From a virus, in the IMG/VR virus record IMGVR_UViG_3300037258_001214, positions 1-64,000 of that record: a stretch of 64,000 bases of DNA; one strand, 5' to 3'. The position numbers and the translations under genes were made by a program. Position 1 is the stretch's first letter. Each line of letters begins with the position of its first letter. The notes below the pieces were generated by a model. The model searched no databases. It was given only the letters and a program-made list of their open reading frames with translations, and was not told the origin of the DNA. Below are positions 15,369 through 23,186 of the stretch, piece by piece.

Positions 15369-15777
15369 GAGCGGCCTCCTCCGGCCGGGTATGGGCGAGC
15401 TGGTGGACGTGCTCCCGGCCGCGCCACTCGCGCTCGCCGGGCTCCTCGCCGTCCGCCAGGCGCCGGCACGCCAGGGTGCCGTCAGGAAGCTGGCGGACGG
15501 CGAGGTCTCCGTCAGGTGCGCCGGCTGAACCCCGGTCGATGTCGGTCTCGGGGGCGCCGGAGTCCAGCGGGAACGGGGTGGCGCCTGCGACCGGGGCACC
15601 GCACGTGTGGCATTCGCCCAGCGGGCACGGGCACAGCGGCCGGGAGCCGCACGCGCGCGCGGTCACTGCGCCGGTCGGCGGGTCCAGCAGCAGCCACGCC
15701 TTGGCGGGCCCCTTGCGGGGGCAGGTGTCGCGGTGGAAGGCGTGCCCGCAGCCGTCGCACCTCCGCCCGGCGGTCAC
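15361..15777 (-). CDS. Cysteine-rich hypothetical protein
   Basis: 138 residues from the GTG at 15777. RRCDGCGHAFHRDTC, PLCPCPLGECHTCGAPVAG supply two zinc clusters in the first half; the second half is polar and ends in a His/Arg-rich tail (REHVHQLAHTRPEE). Coupled to the gene above by a 4-base overlap. Confidence 0.6.
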   Translation of the reverse strand: MTAGRRCDGCGHAFHRDTCPRKGPAKAWLLLDPPTGAVTARACGSRPLCPCPLGECHTCGAPVAGATPFPLDSGAPETDIDRGSAGAPDGDLAVRQLPDGTLACRRLADGEEPGEREWRGREHVHQLAHTRPEEAARA

Positions 15778-16088
15778 GCCGCACCGTCCTGGCGGGCGGG
15801 GCGGTTCAGGAGCTGCTCGCGGGCCTGGGCCGCCCGGTCGGTCCACGCCGGCGTCCTGCTCTCCGCCGACCGGAACGGGTCCGCCGTCGCGGCCTTCAGG
15901 TCGAACGGGGACGCGTCGGCGTTGCGCATCAGCCGCACCGTCTCGGCCAGGGTGCGGTCCCACGTCCACCCGGCGTTCTTGGCGGCGAAGATGGCGTTGG
16001 CGAGCACCTCGTGATCCCAGTGCGGGCGCATCACCCTGGCCAGGGCCACCAGCTCATCAGGGGCGGCGCAGATGTCAGGTTCGGTCAT
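15774..16088 (-). CDS. Hypothetical protein
   Basis: 104 residues from the ATG at 16088, overlapping the previous gene. AGWTWDRTLAETVRLMRNAD reads like a helix-turn-helix-like or helical bundle segment. No family recognised. Neighbours on both sides are equally small. Confidence 0.6.
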   Translation of the reverse strand: MTEPDICAAPDELVALARVMRPHWDHEVLANAIFAAKNAGWTWDRTLAETVRLMRNADASPFDLKAATADPFRSAESRTPAWTDRAAQAREQLLNRPARQDGAA

Positions 16089-16479
16089 GACGTGCCTCCG
16101 CATCGTCTGGGCGGGTGAGCCCGAGCGCCTCGCGGGCCCTGGCCGCTCCCTGCCTCGCGGCGTCCGGGCCCGGGGTCACGCCGGACTGGAACGGGCAGCT
16201 TCCCGGCTGGTGACGGTGCCCGCACGCCTGGTGCAGCGGCAGGCGCTTGCCGATCCTGCCGGTGTCGGGCTGGCGGCCGGGTGCCCGGTTGTCGGTGATG
16301 GCCAGGTACTTCTGGTAGATCACCGCGGCGTCCGAGGCGCGGTACTGGCCGCAGGGACCGCCGAGCGCCCGCATGACCGCGATGTCCTCGGGGCTGGTGC
16401 CGGGCGGGTACTGGTGGTCGCGTTCCGGCTGGCCGCACTCGCCGCACGCCTCGATCGCCCGGCGCTTGCGGGCGTCCAT
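16075..16479 (-). CDS. Hypothetical protein with Cys/His motif
   Basis: 134 residues from the ATG at 16479 (TGATG junction). The N-terminus AIEACGECGQPERDHQYPPG and a later HQACGHRHQPGSCPF offer zinc ligands; between them SDAAVIYQKYLAITDN is helical. No family recognised. Confidence 0.6.
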   Translation of the reverse strand: MDARKRRAIEACGECGQPERDHQYPPGTSPEDIAVMRALGGPCGQYRASDAAVIYQKYLAITDNRAPGRQPDTGRIGKRLPLHQACGHRHQPGSCPFQSGVTPGPDAARQGAARAREALGLTRPDDAEARHDRT

Positions 16480-17078
16480 CACGACGCCTCCCGGAGGGGG
16501 TGGCAGGACGGGCACCGGCCGGGACTGTCGCCGTCCACGCCGGTCATGCGGGTGTTCTCGTCGCACCGGCCGCACCACGGCGGCCGGCGGGGGGCGCCGC
16601 CTGCGCCGTAGCGCGCAGCGCGGGCGGGCGCCCCCTTCCTTCCCGTAAGGGAAGGGGGAAGGGCATCGTCTTTTAGACCGTCTCTAGACGCTTCATGAGA
16701 CGGTCTATCGACGCGTCTTGAGACGCGTCTCTGCTCTGAACTGATGTTTCGTGTCTTCTCCAGCCATCGTTGCTGGCGCTTCTGCTTCATCTCCCGTTCC
16801 GCGAGCACCCGCTCGCGGGTCGGGTTGCCGTGCGCGAAATACCGCGGCATGTTGAACGACCGACCACCCGGTTCGGTCTCCCAGAGGCCGGCGCCAAGCA
16901 GCTTCTTAATCCACTCCGGGGTGCCGTACTGGGAAGCGATCTCTGTCGGGACATGCCCGTCGAGAAGATGCTCCGCCACGTACGTACCGCACCGGACGTA
17001 GAGCCCGAACGCTGCCGTGCCGGCCCGGACGATCGCCGGGTCATCGTGAAAATCGTCGTCCACCTGGAACCGGGGCAC
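16479..17078 (-). CDS. Putative replication initiator / replisome organiser-like protein
   Basis: 199 residues from GTG 17078; an ATG at 17129 would add 17. The N-terminal half (RFQVDDDFHDDPAIVRAGTA, AFGLYVRCGTYVAEHLLDGH, GTPEWIKKLLGAGLWETEPG) resembles the winged-helix N-terminal region of phage replication initiators of the DnaD/replisome-organiser type. A basic coiled stretch (EREMKQKRQQRWLEKTRN) follows, and the C-terminus has a zinc-ribbon-like CGRCDEN...CPSCHP. A cluster of palindromic repeats (16674-16730) lies inside the gene, as in lambda O. Function is inferred, not proven. Confidence 0.55.
   Translation of the reverse strand: MPRFQVDDDFHDDPAIVRAGTAAFGLYVRCGTYVAEHLLDGHVPTEIASQYGTPEWIKKLLGAGLWETEPGGRSFNMPRYFAHGNPTRERVLAEREMKQKRQQRWLEKTRNISSEQRRVSRRVDRPSHEASRDGLKDDALPPSLTGRKGAPARAARYGAGGAPRRPPWCGRCDENTRMTGVDGDSPGRCPSCHPLREAS
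16638..16730. repeat. Palindromic repeat cluster, candidate replication origin
   Basis: TAGACCGTCTC (16674-16684) and its complement (16697-16707) form an 11-bp inverted repeat. GACGCGTCT (16710-16718) and AGACGCGTC (16721-16729) form a second with 9-bp arms, and AGACGCGTCT (16721-16730) is itself palindromic. A hairpin CCTTCCC-GTAA-GGGAAGG lies at 16638-16655. The shared core AGAC(S)GTCT repeats about five times in 60 bp within a coding gene, locally lowering GC. Confidence 0.55.
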
Positions 17079-17145
17079 GTCTAGCCCCCGTCCCGGTAGC
17101 GCGAGTAGAACGGCACCTGTCACCTTCATCAAGCCTTCGTGCGGG

Positions 17146-17679
17146 TCAGTAGTTCGCTGGTGCGCGGCGCGATGGCCGCTGGGTATGGCGTAGGCGGGTG
17201 AGCTGCTCTCCGCAGCACACGCATCCCTCGTCGTCATCGGCCCCGCCTGGCCAGCGGCGGAACACGTACGCGCCCTGGACCTGGGTCAGCCCGGCCCGCG
17301 ACGGATGCGGATCCCACACCACCCGCCCGCCCTCCCCGGCCACCGCGTGCCGCCCGGCCGGCCGCGGGCTGGTCCCGATGACCACGCACCGCTCATCCGG
17401 CAGGCCGAGGCTGGCCGGTACCCAGCGCCAGTCCAGGGACCGGCCCCGGAGCCACAGGCGGGCCGCCGCGTCCCACCAGGTGAACGCGCCGAAGTGAGGG
17501 ACGGCATCAAGGTCCAGGCCGAGTGCGGACGCCATAGCGGCCTGGAGGCAGTTGCCGTAGACCTCGAGCGCTTCGTGCTCGGGACTCCAGAGGATCGTCT
17601 GCGTGACCTCCCGCAGCGGCCGGCCGTCCATCACGCCGAGCCACGCCGTGGCGGGGAGGTCCCAGGTATGGCCGCCCAT
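17146..17679 (-). CDS. Hypothetical protein
   Basis: 177 residues from the ATG at 17679 (TGATG overlap with the methyltransferase stop). The segment EVYGNCLQAAMASALGLDLD, with its Cys followed by a helix, resembles NlpC/papain-like small phage proteins, and later VVWDPHPSRAGLTQVQG carries His and Asp; this may be a peptidase-like fold, but evidence is weak. The C-terminal CVCCGEQL may bind metal. Confidence 0.6.
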   Translation of the reverse strand: MGGHTWDLPATAWLGVMDGRPLREVTQTILWSPEHEALEVYGNCLQAAMASALGLDLDAVPHFGAFTWWDAAARLWLRGRSLDWRWVPASLGLPDERCVVIGTSPRPAGRHAVAGEGGRVVWDPHPSRAGLTQVQGAYVFRRWPGGADDDEGCVCCGEQLTRLRHTQRPSRRAPANY

Positions 17680-19481
17680 CACAGCACCGCCGCGATCGCC
17701 CGGCCGAGCCAGTTGGCCACATTCGCCGAGACCGCGTTCCCCGCCTGCATGGTCTGCTCGCCCTGGTTGCCCTTGACGATGTAGGAGTCGGGGAACCGCT
17801 GGGCCCGCAGGTGCTCCCGCGGCTTGAGCATCCGCAGGCGGCACTCCAGGACGTCGGCGAGGTCGTCGGGCTGGACTAGCGCGCCGGAGTCCCTGGTGGC
17901 CATCGTGTGCAGCGGCTCAGCGGTCGACGTGGCCCGCGACCGCCTGCCCCGGTAGGGGACGACCAGCGCGTGATGATCGTGCGCGGTGATCGCGCCGACC
18001 GGACCGTCGACCGGCATGACGTTGTGCTCGGGTGAGCAGTAGCCGCCATAGTTCTTCAGCAGGAACGGCGGGACGGTCAGCCAGTGGTGCCCGTAGGTCG
18101 CAATGGTCGACACCGGCTGGTCGACTCCCATGGCGGTCTGGTTGTTCCGCAGGACCGTGAGGAACGGCGGCGTCACGAGCGCGTCGGTGTCCCGTACGAC
18201 GCGGGTCCGGAACGGCTCATCGGTTGCGGTCGGCTCCGAGGTCCGGTTGTACCCGCCGAGCGGCAGGACCAGGCCGTGGTTCCGGCCGGTGGTCACCGTT
18301 GCCAGGGGCTCGTCAACACCCCGCGGGGCGTTGTGAGGGCCGCGGAGCATCGCGAAGAACGGCGGGGTGGCCAGGGCCTGCCCGCTGGTGCAGTTCCGGG
18401 CACCCATCGGCCTGTCATGGACCGGCCAGGCGCGGACATAACCCGAGCCGGGCCGCTCGTAGGTGTTGCCGCCGACGGCCACGATAAATGGCGGCGTGGA
18501 GAGGGCCTCGTCGCGCGTCGTCGTGACGGTGCTGAGCGGCGACCCGAACGCGGGCCGGGCGCGGACGTAGGCTGAGCCGGCCGGGTCCTGGGCGTTGGCC
18601 CGGACGATGGCAGGCTGCGGGCCGAACATCTCCAGCCCGGCGCGGATCCGCTTGATCGTGTTCGCCGCCAGCGGCCGTTTCCGGTCCCCGATCCGCGTGC
18701 CGAGGTCAGACCAGTCGATCGCGGCCGCGGCGGGCAGCACGAACGGCTCAGCCTGAGCGTGACCGCAGCTGGTGTTCGGGCAGGCGTAGATGTACTGCCG
18801 GCCGTACTTGCCGATCTTCGGCGCGCCCGGCCGCTTCCACGCCTGGAACGCCTGCACGGCTTCCTCGCACTTCCAGCACCACGCCAGCGGCCGGGGCGAC
18901 ACGTCCGGCAGCGGGATGCCCTTCCTGGTGAACACGACGTACAGCCGGTCCCGCCACTGCGGGGCGAACGGGTTGTCATCACCGCCGACGTGGGCGGAGG
19001 AGACGCTGACGAGCTGGTAGTTGTAGCCGAGCAGGACCATCCCGCCGAGCCACCAGTCCCACAACTCCCAGTCCGCGGCCTCGGTGACGTTCTCCACGAT
19101 CACCGCGTCGTACCGGTGGACCTCGGCCGCGCGGATCACGTCGTGGAACGTCGCGCGGGTCCGCTCCATCCCGGCGCCGGGCACGTGGCCGGATTCCTCA
19201 AGCAGGTCGAGCTGGCCCTTCGGCCGCCGCTTCCGCCCGCCCGCGGGGCTGTTCTCGGTGCAGATCGGGCTGGCCCACAGGATGCGGGTGCGGGGCAGCC
19301 GGCGCATGTCGTAGTTGGAGACGTCGGCGCACAGGTGCTCGGCGTCGCGGAAGTTCGCCGAGTGGGTCTCGATCGCACGGTCCCAGTGGTTGGCCGCGAG
19401 CTTCAGTTCGAGGCCCGCCTCGGACAGGCCGATCGAGGATCCGCCGGCCCCGCAGAAGATGTCCGTGTAGTCCAGGCTCAT
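17679..19481 (-). CDS. C5-cytosine DNA methyltransferase
   Basis: 600 residues. FCGAGGSSIGLSEAGLELKL is the SAM-binding motif I. The catalytic loop reads WASPICTENSPAGG, a phage variant of the PCQ motif with the nucleophilic Cys kept. ENVTEAADW is motif VI (ENV) and QWRDRLYVVF is motif VIII (QxRxR). The region about residues 230-520 is the target-recognition domain, and GNAVSANVANWLGRAI near the end is motif X. It probably protects phage DNA from host restriction. No cognate restriction enzyme is visible, so it is an orphan. Confidence 0.93.
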   Translation of the reverse strand: MSLDYTDIFCGAGGSSIGLSEAGLELKLAANHWDRAIETHSANFRDAEHLCADVSNYDMRRLPRTRILWASPICTENSPAGGRKRRPKGQLDLLEESGHVPGAGMERTRATFHDVIRAAEVHRYDAVIVENVTEAADWELWDWWLGGMVLLGYNYQLVSVSSAHVGGDDNPFAPQWRDRLYVVFTRKGIPLPDVSPRPLAWCWKCEEAVQAFQAWKRPGAPKIGKYGRQYIYACPNTSCGHAQAEPFVLPAAAAIDWSDLGTRIGDRKRPLAANTIKRIRAGLEMFGPQPAIVRANAQDPAGSAYVRARPAFGSPLSTVTTTRDEALSTPPFIVAVGGNTYERPGSGYVRAWPVHDRPMGARNCTSGQALATPPFFAMLRGPHNAPRGVDEPLATVTTGRNHGLVLPLGGYNRTSEPTATDEPFRTRVVRDTDALVTPPFLTVLRNNQTAMGVDQPVSTIATYGHHWLTVPPFLLKNYGGYCSPEHNVMPVDGPVGAITAHDHHALVVPYRGRRSRATSTAEPLHTMATRDSGALVQPDDLADVLECRLRMLKPREHLRAQRFPDSYIVKGNQGEQTMQAGNAVSANVANWLGRAIAAVL

Positions 19482-19687
19482 GCCGCCTTACCCGCCTCTC
19501 CGAACAGCCACAACTGGACCTCGCCCAGCGGCCTGACGATCTGCCGGCCGCCGATACAAGGCCCCCACTCGGCTACCGGGTGAGGGTGGGGGGCGAGACG
19601 GACCTTGTCCCGGTACGGTTCGGGTGCCGGGGTGGCGGGGATGGTCTGGCCGCAGCCGGAGCAGTGGCCGGACAGGCTCTCGGTCAC
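19478..19687 (-). CDS. Small zinc-ribbon protein
   Basis: 69 residues, GTG start, coupled at both ends. SGHCSGCGQTIPATPAPEPY gives one CxxC; the end WLFGEAGKAA is common to short actinophage proteins. No function recognised. Confidence 0.6.
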   Translation of the reverse strand: MTESLSGHCSGCGQTIPATPAPEPYRDKVRLAPHPHPVAEWGPCIGGRQIVRPLGEVQLWLFGEAGKAA

Positions 19688-19911
19688 GCCGCACCTCGAT
19701 CGGCAGCGGCCAGCGCGCGCCGCTCGGCCAGGACCGCGGACACCTGCTCGTCTCCCGCGGCGACTTCGGCGGCGAACTCCTCCGCGCTGACCTGGCGGCC
19801 GGACGGCCGGATCATGTCACCGAGCGCGGCCGCGCATCCTGCGCACGGCTCGCGCGGGTCGGCGACCGGGTTCTGGCGGCAGGCCGGGCACCGGTGCTCA
19901 GAACAGGGCAT
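19684..19911 (-). CDS. Small cysteine-rich protein
   Basis: 75 residues. CSEHRCPACRQNPVADPREP then CAGCAAAL gives two Cys pairs of a zinc ribbon; the C-terminal half is a helix (AAEVAAGDEQVSAVLAERRA). Overlaps both neighbours. Confidence 0.6.
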   Translation of the reverse strand: MPCSEHRCPACRQNPVADPREPCAGCAAALGDMIRPSGRQVSAEEFAAEVAAGDEQVSAVLAERRALAAADRGAA

Positions 19912-20092
19912 CGCAGGCCGTCCCCTCGCTGCGCTCTGCGCGGATCCGCGCCGCGGCCTCGGCTGTCACAAGCTCGCCCAGCTCAACCCGACGCCCGCAC
20001 CCCGCTCCCGTGCACCGGTAGAAGCCCATGTAGTGCACCTGGGCACCGTCGTCCGGGCAGTAGTAGGCCGGCTCCGGCCGTCTTGCGCTCAT
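19898..20092 (-). CDS. Small zinc-ribbon protein
   Basis: 64 residues. YYCPDDGAQVHYMGFYRCTG then AGCGRRVELG forms a zinc ribbon; the rest is helical. Coupled to the TGT-like gene upstream by a 4-base overlap, so the two are probably co-translated. Confidence 0.6.
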   Translation of the reverse strand: MSARRPEPAYYCPDDGAQVHYMGFYRCTGAGCGRRVELGELVTAEAAARIRAERSEGTACDALF

Positions 20093-20742
20093 GCCACGGC
20101 TCCGAACAGCGCGAGTTGCCCGTGGATCTCGCGGAGCCAGCCGAGCATCTGGGTCAGGTTCTTATCCGGGCCCCGGGTCATCCCGGTCCCGTCAGCAGAG
20201 TCACAGCCGATGTGGGCCGCGTAGCGGAGCCGCTGGCGGGTGTTGACCCGGCCCATGTGGACCCGCTTGCCGCGTGCGTGCGCCTCAGCGGCCAGGGTCG
20301 CGGCGGCAGGCCCTAGCTTCCACTCGGTCGAGCCGCCGAGGAACAGGACGTCGAACCACGTCCACGGCACGTCCAGCCGCTCCAGGCCGTCCTGGGCGAC
20401 GAGCGCGACGGGCAGGCCGAACCACGCGCGGATCCGGTACACGAACCTGGCCGACCGCTCCAGGGTGGCGGCGGCGTCGCCGAGCACGTCCGGCGCCGCC
20501 GCGAACAGGCACCGCGTCCTGGCCCGGGCCGACATCCGCGACAGCATCTCGAGGTACGCCCGGTCGCCCGGGTAGCCGGTCCCCGGCTGGCCGTCCGCGC
20601 CCGGGCCGCAGCCGTTGTCGATGCAGAACGCCGCGCCCGGGGGAAGCTTGTTGCCCTGGGCCGGCGTCAGGATCGCGCCGAGGCGGCTGCCGGTCATCTC
20701 CGCGCGGATCGCGGCGGTGGACGGGTTAGCCAGGTACAGCAT
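20089..20742 (-). CDS. Queuine tRNA-ribosyltransferase (TGT)/DpdA-like protein
   Basis: 217 residues from the ATG at 20742. GAAFCIDNGCGPGADG, CLFAAAPDVLGDAAATLER, LDVPWTWFDVLFLGGSTEWK, RGKRVHMGRVNTRQRLRYAA and HIGCDSADGTG follow the order of TGT-fold base-exchange enzymes, including the Gly-Gly-Ser loop and candidate catalytic Asp residues. Phage members (DpdA) insert 7-deazaguanines into DNA. Length is short for a full tRNA TGT and fits phage DpdA-like proteins. No queC/D/E or folE homologue is seen in the window, so precursor would come from the host (inference). Confidence 0.7.
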   Translation of the reverse strand: MLYLANPSTAAIRAEMTGSRLGAILTPAQGNKLPPGAAFCIDNGCGPGADGQPGTGYPGDRAYLEMLSRMSARARTRCLFAAAPDVLGDAAATLERSARFVYRIRAWFGLPVALVAQDGLERLDVPWTWFDVLFLGGSTEWKLGPAAATLAAEAHARGKRVHMGRVNTRQRLRYAAHIGCDSADGTGMTRGPDKNLTQMLGWLREIHGQLALFGAVA

Positions 20743-21128
20743 CACGACCCCGCACCGCCCCTCCGGTTCTGTCCCGCCCCGTACTCCGGTCCCGCACCCC
20801 GCCGCGCCCGGCGTCCCGGAGTGCCCCGCTGCCCGGCCGCACGGGCCGACCTGGCCGCCTTCCACTGGCGGCGGAACTCCTCGCCGCCAAGTCCCTGGCC
20901 GGGCCGCGCCTGCTCACCAGAAGCGCGGCCCGGCTCAGGGTTCCCGGTGTCCCGCGGGGCCCGTTCGCCGCCTGCTGGACCGGGGCTTGAGGCGCCCCCG
21001 CCGGCGCTGGGGGGGAGAGCGCTCGGCGGGGGCGGTGAACCCGCAGCGACGGGGGGGAGGTCGCTTGCGGGCCGCGCGGGGGCTACGGGGGCAAGCCCGG
21101 CCGCGCAGTCTGGGGGGATGGGGGTCAT
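20742..21128 (-). CDS. Low-complexity Pro/Gly/Arg-rich protein
   Basis: 128 residues, linked by ATGA/TGATG overlaps on both sides, which supports it as a real gene despite its low complexity. The N-terminal 60 residues are Pro/Ala/Gly-rich; the middle EEFRRQWKAARSARAAGQRG and the end are strongly basic. Probably disordered and nucleic-acid associated. The DNA contains runs of six or seven C that could be prone to slippage. Confidence 0.5.
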   Translation of the reverse strand: MTPIPPDCAAGLAPVAPARPASDLPPVAAGSPPPPSALPPSAGGGASSPGPAGGERAPRDTGNPEPGRASGEQARPGQGLGGEEFRRQWKAARSARAAGQRGTPGRRARRGAGPEYGAGQNRRGGAGS

Positions 21129-21538
21129 GTCGGCGTTCCCGCCTGCTTGCGGGCGGTCCTGATGGCCAGCTCGCCCATGTCGGACACGAGCTTGACCGTC
21201 CGCCGGATCTCGCTGGCCGCGCCCGCGTACAGCCAGTGCGGCAGGGTCTTGCCCTCAGAGTCGGTGCCGGTGAAGATCAGCACCGGGCGGGGCGTCCCGG
21301 CAATGGGCACCGTGGCGGCCAGCACGACGACCTGCTGCATCAGCACCGTTCCCGCGCCGAAAAGATCGGCGCCCAGGATCGGCTCGTCCAGTTCCATCGT
21401 GGGCATGTCGAACCGCTGGCCCTGCGCGGCTACGGCGTCAAGGAACCGCTTGGCCGGGTCGCAGAGCCAGCGGGGCTCGTGGACCTGGTCGCAGTACCGG
21501 CACTCGGTGGCGCCCGCCGCATCGGCCTGGCCGCTCAT
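21125..21538 (-). CDS. Hypothetical protein
   Basis: 137 residues. N-terminal CRYCDQVHEPRWLCDP is a possible zinc knuckle. The rest is an alpha/beta domain (TVLMQQVVVLAATVPIAGTP, RPVLIFTGTDSEGKTLPHWL) with a C-terminal helix. Coupled to the DUF5131 gene above by ATGA. No family recognised. Confidence 0.65.
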   Translation of the reverse strand: MSGQADAAGATECRYCDQVHEPRWLCDPAKRFLDAVAAQGQRFDMPTMELDEPILGADLFGAGTVLMQQVVVLAATVPIAGTPRPVLIFTGTDSEGKTLPHWLYAGAASEIRRTVKLVSDMGELAIRTARKQAGTPT

Positions 21539-22410
21539 GCCGGTACCGGCTCAGCAGCACGCGGGAAGTCGCGGACCTTGAGGTCTTCCGGCCACGCCGA
21601 CCAGTCGCCGCCCTTGTCGCTGCTGCCGCTCTCGCGGGCCCACTGAGTGCCGAGCTGCTTAACGAAGACAGCTGTCGCCGTCTCGCGGCACCGGGCGATG
21701 AGGTCGCGCACCCACCCGAGCTCCAGCGGGCGCGAACCGGGCCCGCTTTCGCCGCCGATGATTGCCCAGTCGATCCCGGCCAGGTCCAGCGACGGGAGCG
21801 GACCCAGAAGCGGCTCCAGCGAGAGGAACCGGACGGCGGCATCGGTCGCGCGCAGCTCGTCAGCCCGGCGCGCGTACCGGTCCAGTTCAATCGACGTGCC
21901 GAGCCACACGTTCTGCAGCGGCCATGTCGCGTCGTACAGCGCCAGGGCGTCCGCCTCGCGGTGCAGTTCCTCCAGTAGCCGGCAGCCGCCGTCGATGCCC
22001 TCGCCGACGATGGCGCGGCCGCGCTCCGGGCGCTTGGTCAGGATCTGGTAGGTGTGCTGCGGCGTGCGGGCCATCGTCACCCAGACCTGGGCAATGAACT
22101 CCACCGGCACACGGGCGTGGAACAGGTCGCTCATCGAGTTGACGAACACTCGCCTGGGCTTGCGCCACTTCAGCGGGACGGTCAGCGCGGCCGGATGCAC
22201 GGTCAGGCCGAAGCCAGGCCCGGACGTCCTGGGATCGCCGTCGTTCTGGTACTTGGCCGACCCCATCCCCTTCAGCCGCTTGGCCATGGCCAGCGCGTAG
22301 CAGCCGCCCGTGTCGTCGCCCTCGAAGCGCGGCAGGCCGCAGCCAGGCGAGATCTTGTCGCAACCCGTCGTCGGGTTCCAGACCTCATCGGTCCACTGAA
22401 TGCCGGTCAT
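21535..22410 (-). CDS. Phage Gp37/Gp68 family (DUF5131) protein
   Basis: 291 residues. IQWTDEVWNPTTGCDKISPG with further Cys in GCGLPRFE and GGCYALAMAKRL, then VFVNSMSDLFHARVP, YQILTKRPER, NVWLGTSIE, RFLSLEPLLGPL, WAIIGGESGPGSRPLE and FVKQLG are the hallmarks of the Gp37/Gp68 family. The fold is radical-SAM-like with a Cys cluster that may hold an iron-sulfur centre (family inference). Common in actinophage early operons; substrate unknown. Confidence 0.92.
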   Translation of the reverse strand: MTGIQWTDEVWNPTTGCDKISPGCGLPRFEGDDTGGCYALAMAKRLKGMGSAKYQNDGDPRTSGPGFGLTVHPAALTVPLKWRKPRRVFVNSMSDLFHARVPVEFIAQVWVTMARTPQHTYQILTKRPERGRAIVGEGIDGGCRLLEELHREADALALYDATWPLQNVWLGTSIELDRYARRADELRATDAAVRFLSLEPLLGPLPSLDLAGIDWAIIGGESGPGSRPLELGWVRDLIARCRETATAVFVKQLGTQWARESGSSDKGGDWSAWPEDLKVRDFPRAAEPVPA

Positions 22411-22565
22411 ACCTCGGCCTCCGCATCCTGGGCGGCCCGTTCCCGTCCGGCCCGCACATCTGCGGCCAGCCGGGCGGCAGCCTGGATCCCGCCCAGTTCC
22501 GGCGAGACCTGGGCGTGCACGAGCTGGCCGGCAATCGTGACCGCGACGGCGAGGAAGCGGCTCAC
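22407..22565 (-). CDS. Small hypothetical protein
   Basis: 52 residues from a GTG at 22565 overlapping the stop above (GTGA). FLAVAVTIAGQLVHAQVSPE is mildly hydrophobic; the remainder is a charged helix. Could be a small membrane-associated protein. The longer open frame to 22862 is a shadow. Confidence 0.5.
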   Translation of the reverse strand: MSRFLAVAVTIAGQLVHAQVSPELGGIQAAARLAADVRAGRERAAQDAEAEV

Positions 22566-22789
22566 GCCGCGCCCCGTTCCGGGTCTGAGCCGTTCACGGC
22601 CGGGTCCTGCCCGGTCTCGGCCGGGGCGCCCGCAGGCGCCCGCCTCCGGTTCGTCCCGGACCCCGGAGGCTGCGGCGGGGCCGGGGGCTTGGGCCACGGG
22701 GACACGCGGCGGACCACGTACACCAGGGCTGCGGTGCTGGCGAGGCCGTTCACGCCGAGGGCGATGACGGCGATATCCAAGGTGCTCAC
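22562..22789 (-). CDS. Small membrane protein
   Basis: 75 residues, GTG start. One N-terminal transmembrane helix (DIAVIALGVNGLASTAALVY) with a basic residue cluster after it (VVRR) and a Pro-rich polar tail. Coupled at both ends. Part of a run of three small membrane-type genes. Confidence 0.6.
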   Translation of the reverse strand: MSTLDIAVIALGVNGLASTAALVYVVRRVSPWPKPPAPPQPPGSGTNRRRAPAGAPAETGQDPAVNGSDPERGAA

Positions 22790-22989
22790 GCTGATCCTCC
22801 GGTCTTGTCCTGGTCGGGGTCGTCTGCCTGCTTGCCCTGGGCGCGGCCCATGGCGTTCTCAAGGTCGTGCAGGGCGAGCTGGCGGGGCAGCACGCCAGGC
22901 CTGGGCCGCAGGGGCCATATCGCCCAGGTGATGACGAGGGCGCCCAGGACGGCGACGATGAGGCCGGGGAGCCATATCCCGTGGTTCAC
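22786..22989 (-). CDS. Small membrane protein
   Basis: 67 residues from a GTG at 22989 preceded by AGGAGGCGG. A single transmembrane helix (LPGLIVAVLGALVITWAIW) with a positive residue stretch after it and an acidic tail (ADDPDQDKTGG). No family recognised. Confidence 0.6.
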   Translation of the reverse strand: MNHGIWLPGLIVAVLGALVITWAIWPLRPRPGVLPRQLALHDLENAMGRAQGKQADDPDQDKTGGSA

Positions 22990-23186
22990 CGCCGCCTCCT
23001 TACCGGGACCGGAGGTGCCCCGCACGGGTCGAAAGCGGCATCAAGGGGGGCGCTGGTCTGCCAGGCGCCATCCGGGATCCGCTCGGGTTCGGGGGCAGGC
23101 GGCCGCGCTGGTCCCGGCCGCCACGCCTCGGACAGCGGCGGCGCGGGCAGCCTGCGGGGCCTGCCTGCGCTCAGGAACCGCCTCAC
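22986..23186 (-). CDS. Small Pro/Arg-rich protein
   Basis: 66 residues from a GTG at 23186 coupled to the previous stop. Composition is Pro/Arg-rich with an end PPVPVRRRR. No hydrophobic segment. Gene status rests on the overlaps at both ends. Confidence 0.45.
   Translation of the reverse strand: MRRFLSAGRPRRLPAPPLSEAWRPGPARPPAPEPERIPDGAWQTSAPLDAAFDPCGAPPVPVRRRR

Noticed and set aside
20985-21120. G/C homopolymer runs as a G-quadruplex regulator
   Set aside because: The runs are explained by the Pro/Gly-rich coding sequence of gene 20742-21128 and have no regular spacing.
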